From positions 1 through 64,000 of the forward strand of contig JAZQBL010000046.1 in the NCBI GenBank assembly GCA_045545665.1: 64,000 bases of DNA, written 5' to 3'. The position numbers and the translations under genes are program-made. The notes below the pieces were generated by a model that did no database searches, was not told where the DNA came from, and saw nothing but the letters and a program-made list of their open reading frames with translations. Positions 16,715 through 25,924 of the stretch are shown here, piece after piece. Numbering within the stretch: the first letter of the stretch is position 1; each line of letters begins with the position of its first letter. This stretch comes from RGIG7213 sp045545665 (lineage in GTDB: Bacteria > Bacillota > Clostridia > Oscillospirales > CAG-272).

Positions 16715-18086
16715 TGCCGTTTTCCCCCTCTGCGGCTATCGGAAGCGGTTTTTCAAGAAGTATCGACGGGCAGGATATTACGAATCCGAAGGGATCGGTA
16801 TACACGTCGTTTCCGACTTCCTGCACGTTCTTGAGCAATTCGTAAATATTTCCGCTTACCGTCATTCCCGTAACGGGTCTGTCAAGCTTGCCGTCTTTTA
16901 TGAGTATGCCCTGAGCCGACAGAGAAAAATCACCCGTCGTGACGTTTGCCCCTGCGTGGAGTCCTTCAAGTGAGGTAAGCATCACTCCGTTTTGCGCCTT
17001 TTGTACGATCTCGTCCTTTGTAAGCGTACCGCTTTCGAGAATAAAGTTTGAAAACGATACTGCAACGGGGGATGAATAACTGCCCTTGCAGGCGTTGGCT
17101 GTCGTTTTACAACCCGCTTTTTTAGCCGTTTTCAAGTTGTAAAGAAGCGTTTTAAGCTCACCTTTTTCAATTATCACCGTATTTTGCGATGCAACTCCTT
17201 CGTCGTCAAACGAACGTGAGCCGAAGGAAAGATCCACCACGGGCTTATCCGTTATATTTATCTTTTCCGATGCTATTTTTTCGCCTTCCTTACCTGCAAG
17301 CAGTGACAGCCCTCTTTGAGTATTGTCGGACGAAAAGATGCCGGAAAACGTCGAAAGAAGCTCGCAAACCGCCTTTGCATCTATCACCGTTTTCATATTT
17401 CCGCCATCGCACGAGCCTGCTCCGCAGAAGCGTATTGCATCCTCCGCCGCTTCCTCTGCAGCCTTTTTTATATCAAGACTTTCTTTATCAAAGCCTGCCG
17501 TATAGGCAAAGCCCGAATTCATTTCGTCGCCTTTTTTCGCTATCGGCACAACGTACGCCACGATATATCCCGAGCTTTCCGACACGTCGAGTCCGTTTGA
17601 ATTATATATCATCCTGTGTGAGGATTCCGAAATAACGTAGCTGCCCATCGTGCGTATTATCATATCGCTGTGGGAAAGTGCGTATTTTTCCATCTCTTTT
17701 GCCATTTCTATCTTTTCAGCCGAGGTAACGCTGTCAAGAGCTGCTTTGGAAGTCAGCACCTTCGGATACTCTTTATCACCGCCGTATATGAACTGCTCGT
17801 CGGGGCTTTCCGTTATTTTTGCGTTTTCTATTGCCTTTTCAAGAAGCTGTCCTGCATACGACACGTCGGGGGAGGTAGTCGAAGCGTATCCCATTTTTCC
17901 TTCGTATTTTACACGCAGGGATATGCCGATAAAATCGTGAACGCTGTAGTTATCTATCTGTCCGTCTACGACCTTCACCTGGAAGCTGTCGCCCCAGGAT
18001 GCGTACATCTCATATTCAAGTCCGCTCACGTCAGTAGCTTTTTTTGCGATTTCGTGCGCGAATGCGACTATATCATTTTTAAGCAT
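16707..18086 (-). CDS. pmbA: TldE/PmbA-type metalloprotease partner
   Basis: The non-catalytic half of the TldD/TldE protease, which degrades unfolded peptides and matures some ribosomal peptides. The 459-residue protein aligns by eye with TldD over the N-terminal SWGDSFQVKVVDGQIDNYS and C-terminal GMTVSGNIYELLKNV regions but lacks the HExxxH zinc motif, as expected. It overlaps tldD by 8 bases upstream and yggS by 8 bases downstream. The pairing with tldD is the basis for the name. Confidence 0.93.
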   Translation of the reverse strand: MLKNDIVAFAHEIAKKATDVSGLEYEMYASWGDSFQVKVVDGQIDNYSVHDFIGISLRVKYEGKMGYASTTSPDVSYAGQLLEKAIENAKITESPDEQFIYGGDKEYPKVLTSKAALDSVTSAEKIEMAKEMEKYALSHSDMIIRTMGSYVISESSHRMIYNSNGLDVSESSGYIVAYVVPIAKKGDEMNSGFAYTAGFDKESLDIKKAAEEAAEDAIRFCGAGSCDGGNMKTVIDAKAVCELLSTFSGIFSSDNTQRGLSLLAGKEGEKIASEKINITDKPVVDLSFGSRSFDDEGVASQNTVIIEKGELKTLLYNLKTAKKAGCKTTANACKGSYSSPVAVSFSNFILESGTLTKDEIVQKAQNGVMLTSLEGLHAGANVTTGDFSLSAQGILIKDGKLDRPVTGMTVSGNIYELLKNVQEVGNDVYTDPFGFVISCPSILLEKPLPIAAEGENGND

Positions 18087-19470
18087 CTACTTCTCCTCCT
18101 ACAAGAATATTGGATATGCGGATAGTCGGCTGTCCGACGTTTGTGGGAATAGATCCCGAAGATGATCCGCACATACCCTGGGAAAGTGTCATATTATCGG
18201 ACACCATATCAATATTCATAAGCACCTCGGCGCCCTTGCCTATAAGCGTTGCGCCTCTTACCGGTTCCGCTATCTTACCGTTTTTGATGAGATATCCTTC
18301 CTGAACGCTGAAATTGAACTCGCCCGTGACGGGGTTTACCGATCCGCCGCCCATATGCGCGGCGTAAAGTCCTTCGTCCACCGATGCGAATATATCCTCT
18401 TCTTTGTCGTTTCCTGCGGCTATATACGTATTAGTCATACGTGAGGTGGGTGCGTAGGTATAATCCTGACGTCTTCCGCTTCCCGTTGAGGGCATACCCA
18501 TTCGGATAGAGCCGAGCTTATCTATCATATAATTTTTCAGAATACCGTTTTCAATAAGCAGTATTCTGGACGATCTTTCGCCCTCGTCGCTCATGGAGAT
18601 CGAGCCCCACTGTCCTGCCATTGTTCCGTCGTCGTACGCCGTAAGCTTTTCGTTTGCTATCTTTTCTCCGAGCTTTCCGCAAAATACGGAATTTCCCTTT
18701 GCTACGCTTGTGGCTTCAAGAGAGTGTCCGCACGCTTCGTGGAATATGACACCGCCGAAGCCGCCGCCCATAACGACGGGCATTTTTCCTGCGGGGCATT
18801 TTCCCGCGTGGAGCATCGTAACTGCCTGTCTTGCGGCAAAACGACCGCCGGAAACGGCATCAAGCGAATCGAAAAATTCAAATCCGCCGCACGTGCCGGG
18901 TGAAAATCTTCCGCTTTGGTTTTCGCTTCCGTTTGATGCTATGGCGTTTATTGATATACGCACGTATGCACGTCTGTCTTTTGCATACACGCCGTCGCTG
19001 TTCGCAACGAGCACGTTTTTATCACTCACCGCAAGGCTTGCCGTGACCTGCTTTATTTCATCCGAATAGTCCATGGCGGCAAAATATCCGCTTTTCAGAT
19101 AATCGGCTCTTTTCTTAGCCTCGACCTCACACGGAGGAATAACGACAGGACACACGACGGGAAAATTCACATCGGAAAGCACGACGTCAAGCCCTGCCCC
19201 TTTCATACCGCCGAGTGCGTCGCACACCTTTTCGGCAATGGCAAAAAGCCCCTTTTCGCTTATATCGTTGCCGTATGCGTAAACGGAATTTGTTCCTTTT
19301 ATCGCTCTGACACCCGCACCGACCGATCTTGACGTGAGTGCGTTTTCAACGCTTTTCGATATCATCGAAAGCGTATCGCTTTTTTTATCTTCTGCGTATA
19401 TTTCAGCGTAATCCGCACCGCTTTCAAGCACACGCGCGATTATTTTTTCGCATATTTGTTTATTTATCAT
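18079..19470 (-). CDS. tldD: TldD-type zinc metalloprotease
   Basis: Catalytic subunit of the TldD/E protease. The zinc motif HEACGH is in GGVIFHEACGHSLEAT (about residue 250), and the family C terminus GMCGSSSGSIPTNVGQPTIRISNILVGG is split over its last 40 residues. The ATG at 19470 is preferred because AAAGG lies eight bases upstream; an in-frame TTG seven codons earlier lacks a site. The gene overlaps pmbA by 8 bases, supporting a one-to-one complex. No ribosomal-peptide cluster is beside it, although the SCIFF system lies 30 kb away. Confidence 0.95.
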   Translation of the reverse strand: MINKQICEKIIARVLESGADYAEIYAEDKKSDTLSMISKSVENALTSRSVGAGVRAIKGTNSVYAYGNDISEKGLFAIAEKVCDALGGMKGAGLDVVLSDVNFPVVCPVVIPPCEVEAKKRADYLKSGYFAAMDYSDEIKQVTASLAVSDKNVLVANSDGVYAKDRRAYVRISINAIASNGSENQSGRFSPGTCGGFEFFDSLDAVSGGRFAARQAVTMLHAGKCPAGKMPVVMGGGFGGVIFHEACGHSLEATSVAKGNSVFCGKLGEKIANEKLTAYDDGTMAGQWGSISMSDEGERSSRILLIENGILKNYMIDKLGSIRMGMPSTGSGRRQDYTYAPTSRMTNTYIAAGNDKEEDIFASVDEGLYAAHMGGGSVNPVTGEFNFSVQEGYLIKNGKIAEPVRGATLIGKGAEVLMNIDMVSDNMTLSQGMCGSSSGSIPTNVGQPTIRISNILVGGEVDA

Positions 19471-19483
19471 CGTTATGACCTTT

Positions 19484-20734
19484 CTAATCAACCACTTTGC
19501 CGTCGTAAAGCTCTTTGCCTGTCATAATTATTCTGTCGTGCTCTTTGAGCCTTACTTCCGTATCTTCTTCTTCGTAATCCGTTTTTGATATATAATATCC
19601 GTCGCCTTCGTATATTATATCCGTTTTTATAAATCTTACCACGTTTTCATCGAGTATATACACGCCCGTCTGTCCGTCAACCATATGTAAAGCGTTTGAA
19701 GGAATACGCACGCCCTCGGTTTTTTGGTAAACTATTTCGATCGTCTGCTGTCTGTCAAAGCTGAAATTCACGGGAACTGTGTTAGTTTTGAATATAAGGA
19801 GCGCTTCACCGTCCTTCGGTGACGACACTATCCGTTCAAGCGTAAAATCGACATTCAGGTTTGCCTCATAGGGGAAAAGCACGGAATAAACACTGCCTTC
19901 ATTAAAGCTTACCGCCGCCGTTTTATCCGCCTTGCAGGCAATATACCACCTGTGCTCGTTTATTATTTTCCCTGCGGAATATCCGCTTTCGCCGTCAAAG
20001 CTTTCGGGGGATGAAAGCGTAAGGGAGTTAAACTCCTCAAGCGTGATATTTTCAAGCACCGACGGTGAAAACAGCTTTTCATATCCGTCTGTATAAGAGT
20101 AATAGTACCCCGAATACGGCGTTTTTACTATATCGGAAACACCGTTTTCCGCATTGACGAGAGAATGCTTCTGTTCTTCGTATTCAGCTATCTCATTATT
20201 GTAATTGAGGCGCTTGTTCGTTATTATCTCACGTTTGTTCAAAAGCACTAAAAGCTCGTCCGTTTTTTCGGATGCGTACAGATAATCTCCGGAGGACAGC
20301 TTTTCGCATATGAGATAATACATCTCGCTTATCTGCTTATCTATATATTTGGTGTTCAGTGATTCATCGCCGAACACCGCATTGCTTTCGTTTAAGATCT
20401 TGAGCTTTTTATCTATCTGCAGTATCTTTTCTCTTACGTCCTTTGACGTGTTGCTGTATACTGCGGCAACCTCGGAATGAGCCTTGACGTGTTCACCTTC
20501 CGCAAAATAGCTGTCAAGGATACCGTCGCGGCTTGAGTATAAAATTATTTCATCTCTGAAAATATATCCGTCGGATATTATTTTTTCATCGACCGTGCTG
20601 TACTGCGCCTCATCAAACGTGATATCGTTTGAAAACGCATTTATAAGGTGATACACGACGTAAACTATGGCAAGTATTGCAAGAAGCACACTGCCGACGT
20701 ACAGCCCTACTCTTTTAAGATATTCTTTATCCAA
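19484..20734 (-). CDS. HlyD-like membrane-fusion protein
   Basis: A 416-residue single-pass membrane protein: N-terminal anchor (about residues 7-30), then a lipoyl-like half with GYIFRDEIILYSSRDGILDSYFAEGEHVKAHSEVAAVYS (split), a coiled coil (about 95-165) and a beta-rich C-terminal part. The architecture is that of HlyD/periplasmic-adaptor proteins, facing outward. Relatives lie next to yggS and sepF in many Clostridia without any transporter. The start is a TTG with GGGGG six bases upstream inside the end of miaA; the in-frame ATG two codons earlier abuts that site and is unlikely. Function near the division genes is unknown. Confidence 0.8.
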   Translation of the reverse strand: MDKEYLKRVGLYVGSVLLAILAIVYVVYHLINAFSNDITFDEAQYSTVDEKIISDGYIFRDEIILYSSRDGILDSYFAEGEHVKAHSEVAAVYSNTSKDVREKILQIDKKLKILNESNAVFGDESLNTKYIDKQISEMYYLICEKLSSGDYLYASEKTDELLVLLNKREIITNKRLNYNNEIAEYEEQKHSLVNAENGVSDIVKTPYSGYYYSYTDGYEKLFSPSVLENITLEEFNSLTLSSPESFDGESGYSAGKIINEHRWYIACKADKTAAVSFNEGSVYSVLFPYEANLNVDFTLERIVSSPKDGEALLIFKTNTVPVNFSFDRQQTIEIVYQKTEGVRIPSNALHMVDGQTGVYILDENVVRFIKTDIIYEGDGYYISKTDYEEEDTEVRLKEHDRIIMTGKELYDGKVVD

Positions 20735-21668
20735 GTGCATCCCCCTTTTTCTTTATGAGATCTATGACGTGTTCGGACAGCTCTTTTTTGTCATCATATC
20801 CGTCGGCGTAGACAAATTCCGCGTTTTTGTATCTTGAAAACCACGTTATCTGGCGTTTTGCGTAATTTCTCGTTGCTTTTTTAAGAGTTTCCGCAGATTC
20901 CTCTTTTGATGAAATACCGTTTATATAATCGGCAAATTCCTTGTATCCTATCGCCTGATACGCTGTAGTACCTTCCTTAAGCTCACCGCTTTGCAAAAGT
21001 GAGCGTATCTCCTCTTCAAGTCCTTCATTTATCATAATATCGACCCGTTTGTTTATTCTTTCGTAGAGCTTTTCACGGTCCTTATACGATATAACGAATA
21101 TGCGGTAGTTATATTCTTCATCAAAGATAAGCTGTTCTTTGTCGTTTTCCGTTTTGGTCTTGCCTGTAAGGTAATATATTTCAAGGGCACGAACGACTCT
21201 TTTTACGTTGTTTTCGTGTATTTTTTCAGCTGACTCCGGATCTATTTCGGCAAGCTTCAGCCAATTTTCGTGTTTGTCACAAAGCAAGAGCTTTTCTCGC
21301 AGCTCCTTGTCACAAGCGGCGCTGTCCTGCGCTTTTATGTACATAAGCGAATCGAGATAAAGCCCCGTGCCGCCGCACACGACGGGCAGTTTTCCGCGCT
21401 TTATAATATCTTCTATTGCTTCCTTTGCAAGTGCTGTGAAGTCGGCGGCGGAAAATTCCTCTCCGGGGTCTCTTATATCTATGAGATGATGCGGTATCTC
21501 AGCCATTTCCTCGCACGTGGGCTTAGCTGTACCTATATTCATTTTTCTGTATATCTGCATACTGTCGCAGGAAACGAGCTCACCATCCAAAGCACGGCAA
21601 ACGTCGAGCGCGACGGCTGATTTTCCTGCCGCAGTAGCTCCTGCAATAACGATAACTTCTTTTTTCAT
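20727..21668 (-). CDS. miaA: tRNA dimethylallyltransferase
   Basis: Transfers a dimethylallyl group to A37 of tRNAs reading UNN codons. The 313-residue protein has the P-loop GATAAGKSA (residues 9-17), the DSMQIYRKMNIGTAKP motif, VGGTGLYLDSL-like GTGLYLDSLMY and the C-terminal YAKRQITWFSRYKN. It is the first gene of the operon that runs to sepF, with a consensus promoter at 21702-21730. No mutL/mutS or hfq neighbour is seen. Confidence 0.96.
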   Translation of the reverse strand: MKKEVIVIAGATAAGKSAVALDVCRALDGELVSCDSMQIYRKMNIGTAKPTCEEMAEIPHHLIDIRDPGEEFSAADFTALAKEAIEDIIKRGKLPVVCGGTGLYLDSLMYIKAQDSAACDKELREKLLLCDKHENWLKLAEIDPESAEKIHENNVKRVVRALEIYYLTGKTKTENDKEQLIFDEEYNYRIFVISYKDREKLYERINKRVDIMINEGLEEEIRSLLQSGELKEGTTAYQAIGYKEFADYINGISSKEESAETLKKATRNYAKRQITWFSRYKNAEFVYADGYDDKKELSEHVIDLIKKKGDALG

Positions 21669-21701
21669 AGCCCACCCGAATCATAAAATATATCATTTTA
21701 T

Positions 21702-21730
21702 ATTATATAACACAAAATATTCAATGTCAA
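21702..21730 (-). promoter_or_regulatory. Promoter of the miaA-hlyD-tldD-pmbA-yggS-sepF operon
   Basis: Consensus TTGACA and TATAAT 17 bases apart on the minus strand, 34 bases before the miaA ATG. Confidence 0.8.
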
Positions 21731-21791
21731 GGAGAAAAAAGAAAAGAAGCTATGATAAATCACAACTTCTTTTCCTATTTTTCTGAATTAA

Positions 21792-22424
21792 TCACTTTTC
21801 ACCTTCACGGTATTTTACATATTCCAAGATCATTTCAGCTGTTTTATCGGTTCCAAGCGGGTGACTGCTTATTGCAAGCTCATAATTTGAAATATCTCCC
21901 CATTCCCGATTGGTGTAAAAATTGTAGTAATTCGAACGCCTTTTATCTGTTTTTATGATCTTCGTTTCTGCCGCATCTGCGGTAATACCGTCTTTCTTTG
22001 AAATTCTTTCAATTCTTTTTTCAAGCGGTGCATAGACAAACACGCCTACGCAGTTGGGATTTTTTCTCAGTATATAGTCCGCACACCTTCCGACTATAAC
22101 ACAAGAACCTTCTTTTTCGGCTATTTCGTTTATTATTCTGTTCTGCAGGATATATAAACGATCATTCAGAGGCAGATCCATCGCCGAGGAGAAATGTCCC
22201 GAGAACATAAACGCACCGGTCGATAATGCATACAGTAAGCTGTTTGTTGCGGTCTCATCAATACTTGCATACGTTTCGGGTGAGATACCGCTTTTTTGTG
22301 CTGCAAGTGCAATAAGCTCTCTGTCATAAAAGGGAACGTTCATAAGCTTTGCAAGCTTTTCGCCTATTTCTCTTCCTCCGCTGCCGTATTGCCTTCCCAA
22401 GGCAATTATAGACTTGTATGCCAA
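21792..22424 (-). CDS. Cytidylate-kinase-like protein
   Basis: About 210 residues of the cytidylate-kinase-like P-loop family common in Clostridia. The start region IIALGRQYGSGGREIGEKLA holds a P-loop variant (GRQYGSGG), then FYDRELIALAA, a VIVGRCADYIL strand and the basic lid ERIERISKKDGI with NYYNFYTN. These proteins look like CMP kinases but are distinct from the essential Cmk, and their substrate is unsettled. The TTG at 22424 is preferred: AAGGGAG lies eight bases upstream. The gene has its own promoter. Confidence 0.85.
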   Translation of the reverse strand: MAYKSIIALGRQYGSGGREIGEKLAKLMNVPFYDRELIALAAQKSGISPETYASIDETATNSLLYALSTGAFMFSGHFSSAMDLPLNDRLYILQNRIINEIAEKEGSCVIVGRCADYILRKNPNCVGVFVYAPLEKRIERISKKDGITADAAETKIIKTDKRRSNYYNFYTNREWGDISNYELAISSHPLGTDKTAEMILEYVKYREGEK

Positions 22425-22486
22425 TGGTATCACTCCCTTCAAGTTCCGAGTAAGTCTCTTTTTGAGTCTTTCCTCTTTCCGTCTTT

Positions 22487-22515
22487 ATAATACCACAGAT
22501 ACTGTATTTTGTCAA
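22487..22515 (-). promoter_or_regulatory. Promoter of the cytidylate-kinase-like gene
   Basis: TTGACA, 17 bases and TATTAT on the minus strand, 62 bases before the start codon. Confidence 0.75.
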
Positions 22516-22636
22516 GTATTTTCGTTAAAATTTCTAAAAAAAATATAGCTTTTTGAATATTTTTGTGCAATATACACAAAAACAACCCTATTTTCAAAAT
22601 GTTAAAAACGCCCGAATTGTACATTTTGAAATAAAG

Positions 22637-22675
22637 AAAAGCAAGAACGGAAGGTTTTCTTCCACTCTTGCTTTT
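22637..22675 (-). terminator. Terminator after secG
   Basis: Stem AAAGCAAGA...TCTTGCTTT with an inner GGAAG/CTTCC, followed on the minus strand by TTCTTTATTTC. It lies about 30 bases past the secG stop. Confidence 0.75.
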
Positions 22676-22703
22676 TGATTTTACAAAGTCAGGTTCGCCC
22701 TTT

Positions 22704-23147
22704 TTAAGCGGCTGTTGTAACTGTTGCGTCTTCTGTAACTTCTTCTGTAGCAGCATCTGTTGCGGCGTCAGTTGAAGCATCCGTAGCTGCATCCGTCGAA
22801 GCATCTGTTGCAGCGTCCGTATCTCCTGTTACGTCGCCTGTCTGTGCAGCTGTTGTAACTGCGCCTGTGTCAGTACCGTTTTTCTGTGTGTTGTGCTGAT
22901 AGTTCGTAACGATAGCCGTAACGAATACGAGAACAGCAAAAATGATAGCGATTATCATCGTTATTCTTGAATACTTCTTATCCTTCGCGCGCTGTTTGTT
23001 CTTGCCTATGTAGTTGTCGGAAGAACCGCCTGCGATCGTCTGCGAAAGCTTGCTTGACTTACCGCCCGTCTGGAAAAGAACTGTTACAACGAGTGCAATA
23101 GCCGAAATAATAAGAAGAACTGCGAGCAAAATATTTACGAATGTCAT
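22704..23147 (-). CDS. secG: SecG translocase subunit with a repetitive Thr/Asp/Ala tail
   Basis: Small membrane subunit of the SecYEG channel. Residues 1-82 are a normal SecG: two membrane segments (about 3-25 and 60-82) around the loop VLFQTGGKSSKLSQTIAGG, which carries the family QxGKGGG-like turn. Ordinary SecG ends near residue 75-90, but here a tail of some 57 residues follows (91-147), made of TDAA and TDAS repeats and ending in VTTAA. By SecG topology the tail should be outside the cell. The gene is monocistronic with promoter and terminator. The core identification is firm; the tail's role is unknown. Confidence 0.9.
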   Translation of the reverse strand: MTFVNILLAVLLIISAIALVVTVLFQTGGKSSKLSQTIAGGSSDNYIGKNKQRAKDKKYSRITMIIAIIFAVLVFVTAIVTNYQHNTQKNGTDTGAVTTAAQTGDVTGDTDAATDASTDAATDASTDAATDAATEEVTEDATVTTAA

Positions 23148-23244
23148 TTTTATTTATCCTTTCATTTACACAAATATCCCATTATCGGGTAAAATATCGG
23201 TCATTTTATCAAAAAAATCATCATCAAACACGATAAGCGTTAGT

Positions 23245-23273
23245 ATTCTATCATATTTTTTTGAAAAAATCAA
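23245..23273 (-). promoter_or_regulatory. Promoter of secG
   Basis: TTGATT, 17 bases and TAGAAT on the minus strand, about 100 bases before the secG ATG. Confidence 0.55.
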
Positions 23274-23296
23274 TACCTTATTTAAAAATTAACAAT

Positions 23297-24157
23297 TTAT
23301 CTTCTTATTTTGCTTTTAAGGAAATCGACAGCCAGGCGTATATCCCCTTCGGGATCGCTTCCGCATTCTCTTTCTATCGTAAGAAATCCTTTATAACCTA
23401 TCTCGTCAAGAGCTTTTAAATATCCGTCCCACAGAACGCTTCCCTCTCCAAGGGGCACTTCCTTGAAGTATTCGGAAAGCCGCATATCCTCAATACCGCC
23501 GTAGGCAAAAAAGTCGTAGATTATTCTCGGTTCCGTCTTTTTAAGCATTATGCCGTCCTTTGCGTGTGTGTGGACGATATATTTTCCCAAAACGTGTACC
23601 GCGTGCGGAGCTTCAACGTCCGTCACCATTGCAAAGTTTGCCGGGTCAAGGTTTACGCCGATCCCGCCGACACCGACGTCCTCGATAAAGCCTTTGAGCG
23701 TTTCGGGAGTTTCGGGACCCGTTTCGATAGCGAGAGTTACTCCGTTTTCTTTTGCAAACTCACCGAGCTGTCTTGCCGCGTTTATCATGACCTCGTATCT
23801 TTTTTCGTTTTTATCCGACGGCACTGTGCCTATATGCGTCGTTACGACACCGACTCCGAGCATATTTGAAAGAGATATTATCTTTTTCATATCGGGGAGC
23901 TTTGTTTTATTCTCCTCTTCTTCCATTATGCCGTGGCCGCCGAGGTCGCCGCACAATGCGGACACTTCAATGCCGTATTTTTTTATAAGCTCGTCAAAAA
24001 CCGTCTTTCTTTTTTTATCAAATGTGCGGAAATCGTTTTCACCGCTCGTTACGTAAAGCTGTATTCCTTCGACCCCTGCGTTTGATGCTTTTTTCAGTGA
24101 TGTCTCAAAATCGGTTTTGAACGATTCGACAAGAACACCTATTTTAAAATTATACAT
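23297..24157 (-). CDS. Sugar phosphate isomerase/epimerase (AP-endonuclease-2-like TIM barrel)
   Basis: A 286-residue TIM barrel of the xylose-isomerase-like group that includes IolE, hydroxypyruvate isomerase and tagatose epimerase. The metal-ligand residues recognisable are Glu in AIETGPETPETL, Asp/Asn in GVNLDPANFAM, His in YIVHTHAKDG and Glu in FLTIERECGSDP. No signal peptide. It follows cca by two bases, so cotranscription is likely although the jobs seem unrelated. The sugar substrate cannot be assigned. Confidence 0.85.
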   Translation of the reverse strand: MYNFKIGVLVESFKTDFETSLKKASNAGVEGIQLYVTSGENDFRTFDKKRKTVFDELIKKYGIEVSALCGDLGGHGIMEEEENKTKLPDMKKIISLSNMLGVGVVTTHIGTVPSDKNEKRYEVMINAARQLGEFAKENGVTLAIETGPETPETLKGFIEDVGVGGIGVNLDPANFAMVTDVEAPHAVHVLGKYIVHTHAKDGIMLKKTEPRIIYDFFAYGGIEDMRLSEYFKEVPLGEGSVLWDGYLKALDEIGYKGFLTIERECGSDPEGDIRLAVDFLKSKIRR

Positions 24158-24159
24158 TT

Positions 24160-25512
24160 TTATCCCTCTTTCGCTTTATTAATAACTGTTTCTGCATATT
24201 CGAGAAGCATTTCCCTGTCGTTACGCAGTATTTCGTTTACGACCATATCAAGAGCGCCCGAAAGTATTTCCCCTACTTCTTTGCCCGGCTTTACACCGAG
24301 TGCAACTATGTCGTCACCGCTTATTTTCAGATCCTTTACGGTGAGCGCCGTACCTTCTTTTATTATCTCCCGCGCCATATTGTAGACTCTGTTCTGGTTT
24401 TCAAGTCTTGAATAAAATTTCGGATTTTGTGACAGTATATCCGCCTTTTGCAGCTTCAAAAGGTCGAAAAACGTCTTTTCGCCGAGACGTGACAAGAGCT
24501 TTTTTATTCTCACACGGTCGGGTTTTATTCTTTCGTCGTGGTAACGGATGAGCGTACACACTTCCTCGCACAGCTTTCCGGGAGTTTTCAAGGCTTTAAG
24601 CGTTGCATAGGCGATCGCTCGGCTTGCCTCGGGATGGCCTCTGAAATGCGACACACCGTCTTTATCGGTCGTACGGCACGCAGGCTTTCCCGTATCGTGA
24701 AGCAGTGCGGCAAGGCGCAGGTGAAGCTCCGAATCAACGTAAGATACGCAGTTTGCCGTATGCTCGTATAGCTCAAAGCAATGGTTATAGTTATTCTGAT
24801 CGTAGCCGTCTATCCGCTGTAAGCACGGAACGACGTTCGTCATGACCTCTCTGTACTCCATCAGCACTCTTTTGACTCCGTCACCGCACAAAAGCTTGCA
24901 AAGCTCGGAAAAAATACGCTCCACAGATACGCTGTATATTTTATCGGCATATTTTCTCACCGCCGTGTCCGTATCCTTCTCAAGTAAAAAATCAAGTTGA
25001 GAGGAAAAACGCACCGCACGAAGGATACGCAGGCGGTCTTCTTCAAACCGTTCTTCGGCATCCCCCACGCATCTTATGATCTTTTCGTTTATATCGCTCA
25101 TACCGCCAAACGGATCGACGTAGCCTCTTTTCGGTGAGTAGGCAACGGCATTCATCGTAAAATCACGCCGTGACAGATCCTCTTGCACCGTTTTGGCATA
25201 TGTTACCGTGTCGGGGTGGCGCCCGTCGCAGTATCCGTTTTCGCATCTGAAGGTCGTTACCTCCGCTGTGAAATTACCGTCACACAGAACCGTAACCGTT
25301 CCGAATTTCTTACCGATACTTGCAACGATGCTGTCGGAAAACAGCCTTTCCGTATCCTCGGGCAGAGCCGACGTCGTTATATCGTAATCGTGTACGGGGC
25401 GTCCCATTATATGATCGCGGACGGCACCGCCGACGACGTACGCTTCGTAACCGTTTTCCTCAAGCTTATTCAATATATTCAATATTCCGTCGGGAATAAT
25501 CAATTTTTTCAC
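24160..25512 (-). CDS. cca: CCA-adding tRNA nucleotidyltransferase with HD domain
   Basis: Adds or repairs the 3' CCA of tRNAs. The 450-residue protein has the class II nucleotidyltransferase head AYVVGGAVRDHIMGRPVHDYDITTSA (residues 19-44), the RRDFTMNAVAY motif, the ERFEEDRLRILRAVRF neck, and a C-terminal HD domain (LRLAALLHDTGKP and later H/D residues). The tRNA-Pro at 50.8 kb has CCA encoded, so this enzyme may mainly repair. A promoter lies at 25536-25565. PolyA polymerase is the alternative; the HD domain and class favour cca. Confidence 0.92.
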   Translation of the reverse strand: MKKLIIPDGILNILNKLEENGYEAYVVGGAVRDHIMGRPVHDYDITTSALPEDTERLFSDSIVASIGKKFGTVTVLCDGNFTAEVTTFRCENGYCDGRHPDTVTYAKTVQEDLSRRDFTMNAVAYSPKRGYVDPFGGMSDINEKIIRCVGDAEERFEEDRLRILRAVRFSSQLDFLLEKDTDTAVRKYADKIYSVSVERIFSELCKLLCGDGVKRVLMEYREVMTNVVPCLQRIDGYDQNNYNHCFELYEHTANCVSYVDSELHLRLAALLHDTGKPACRTTDKDGVSHFRGHPEASRAIAYATLKALKTPGKLCEEVCTLIRYHDERIKPDRVRIKKLLSRLGEKTFFDLLKLQKADILSQNPKFYSRLENQNRVYNMAREIIKEGTALTVKDLKISGDDIVALGVKPGKEVGEILSGALDMVVNEILRNDREMLLEYAETVINKAKEG

Positions 25513-25535
25513 ACTCCAAAACAGTCGTTAGTATT

Positions 25536-25565
25536 AGTTTATCACGAACGGAACGCTTTTGTCAA
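25536..25565 (-). promoter_or_regulatory. Promoter of cca
   Basis: TTGACA, an 18-base spacer and TAAACT on the minus strand, 24 bases before the ATG. Confidence 0.6.
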
Positions 25566-25680
25566 CACGAATAAAAAAAATTTGAAAATATTTGCAAATA
25601 TGTTTCACTCACTAAAGAATTTGTATAAAAAAGTATTTTGTTCCGAATAATAAGAGCATCAACGAAAAGGAGCAAAAAGT

Positions 25681-25872
25681 ATGCAGAAAAAATTTCAAGA
25701 CGTCATATGTGCCTGTAACAAACCGCTTTTGACCGTTAACTGCGGTAAGGGGATAACGATAACGGCTCTCGGAGCTGCCGTCATTCTGTTTCTTATCGCA
25801 TTTCACGTGTCGATGTGCAAGCTTCACGCATTTTGCACAAAGTGCAAATTGAAGAAGAACTGCGAAAAGTAA
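25681..25872 (+). CDS. Small single-pass membrane protein with cysteines
   Basis: A 63-residue protein preceded by AAAGGAG at eight bases, a stronger start than expected by chance. Residues 24-45 form one hydrophobic membrane segment (GITITALGAAVILFLIAFHV). Cysteines precede it (CAC, residues 10-12) and follow it in a C-terminal pattern CKLHAFCTKCKLKKNC, which could bind metal. It stands between divergent cca and the ABC exporter and shares a bidirectional terminator. I do not recognise the family; function unknown. Confidence 0.65.
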   Translation: MQKKFQDVICACNKPLLTVNCGKGITITALGAAVILFLIAFHVSMCKLHAFCTKCKLKKNCEK

Positions 25873-25879
25873 AAAAGCG

Positions 25880-25916
25880 GCGAAAGCGGCGTGATCTGAG
25901 AACACAACGCTTTCGC
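25880..25916. terminator. Bidirectional terminator
   Basis: Nine-base stem GCGAAAGCG / CGCTTTCGC. On the minus strand it is followed by CGCTTTTTT and on the plus strand by a T-rich run, so it can serve both the small membrane protein and the convergent ABC permease. Confidence 0.75.
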
Positions 25917-25924
25917 TTCTCGTT

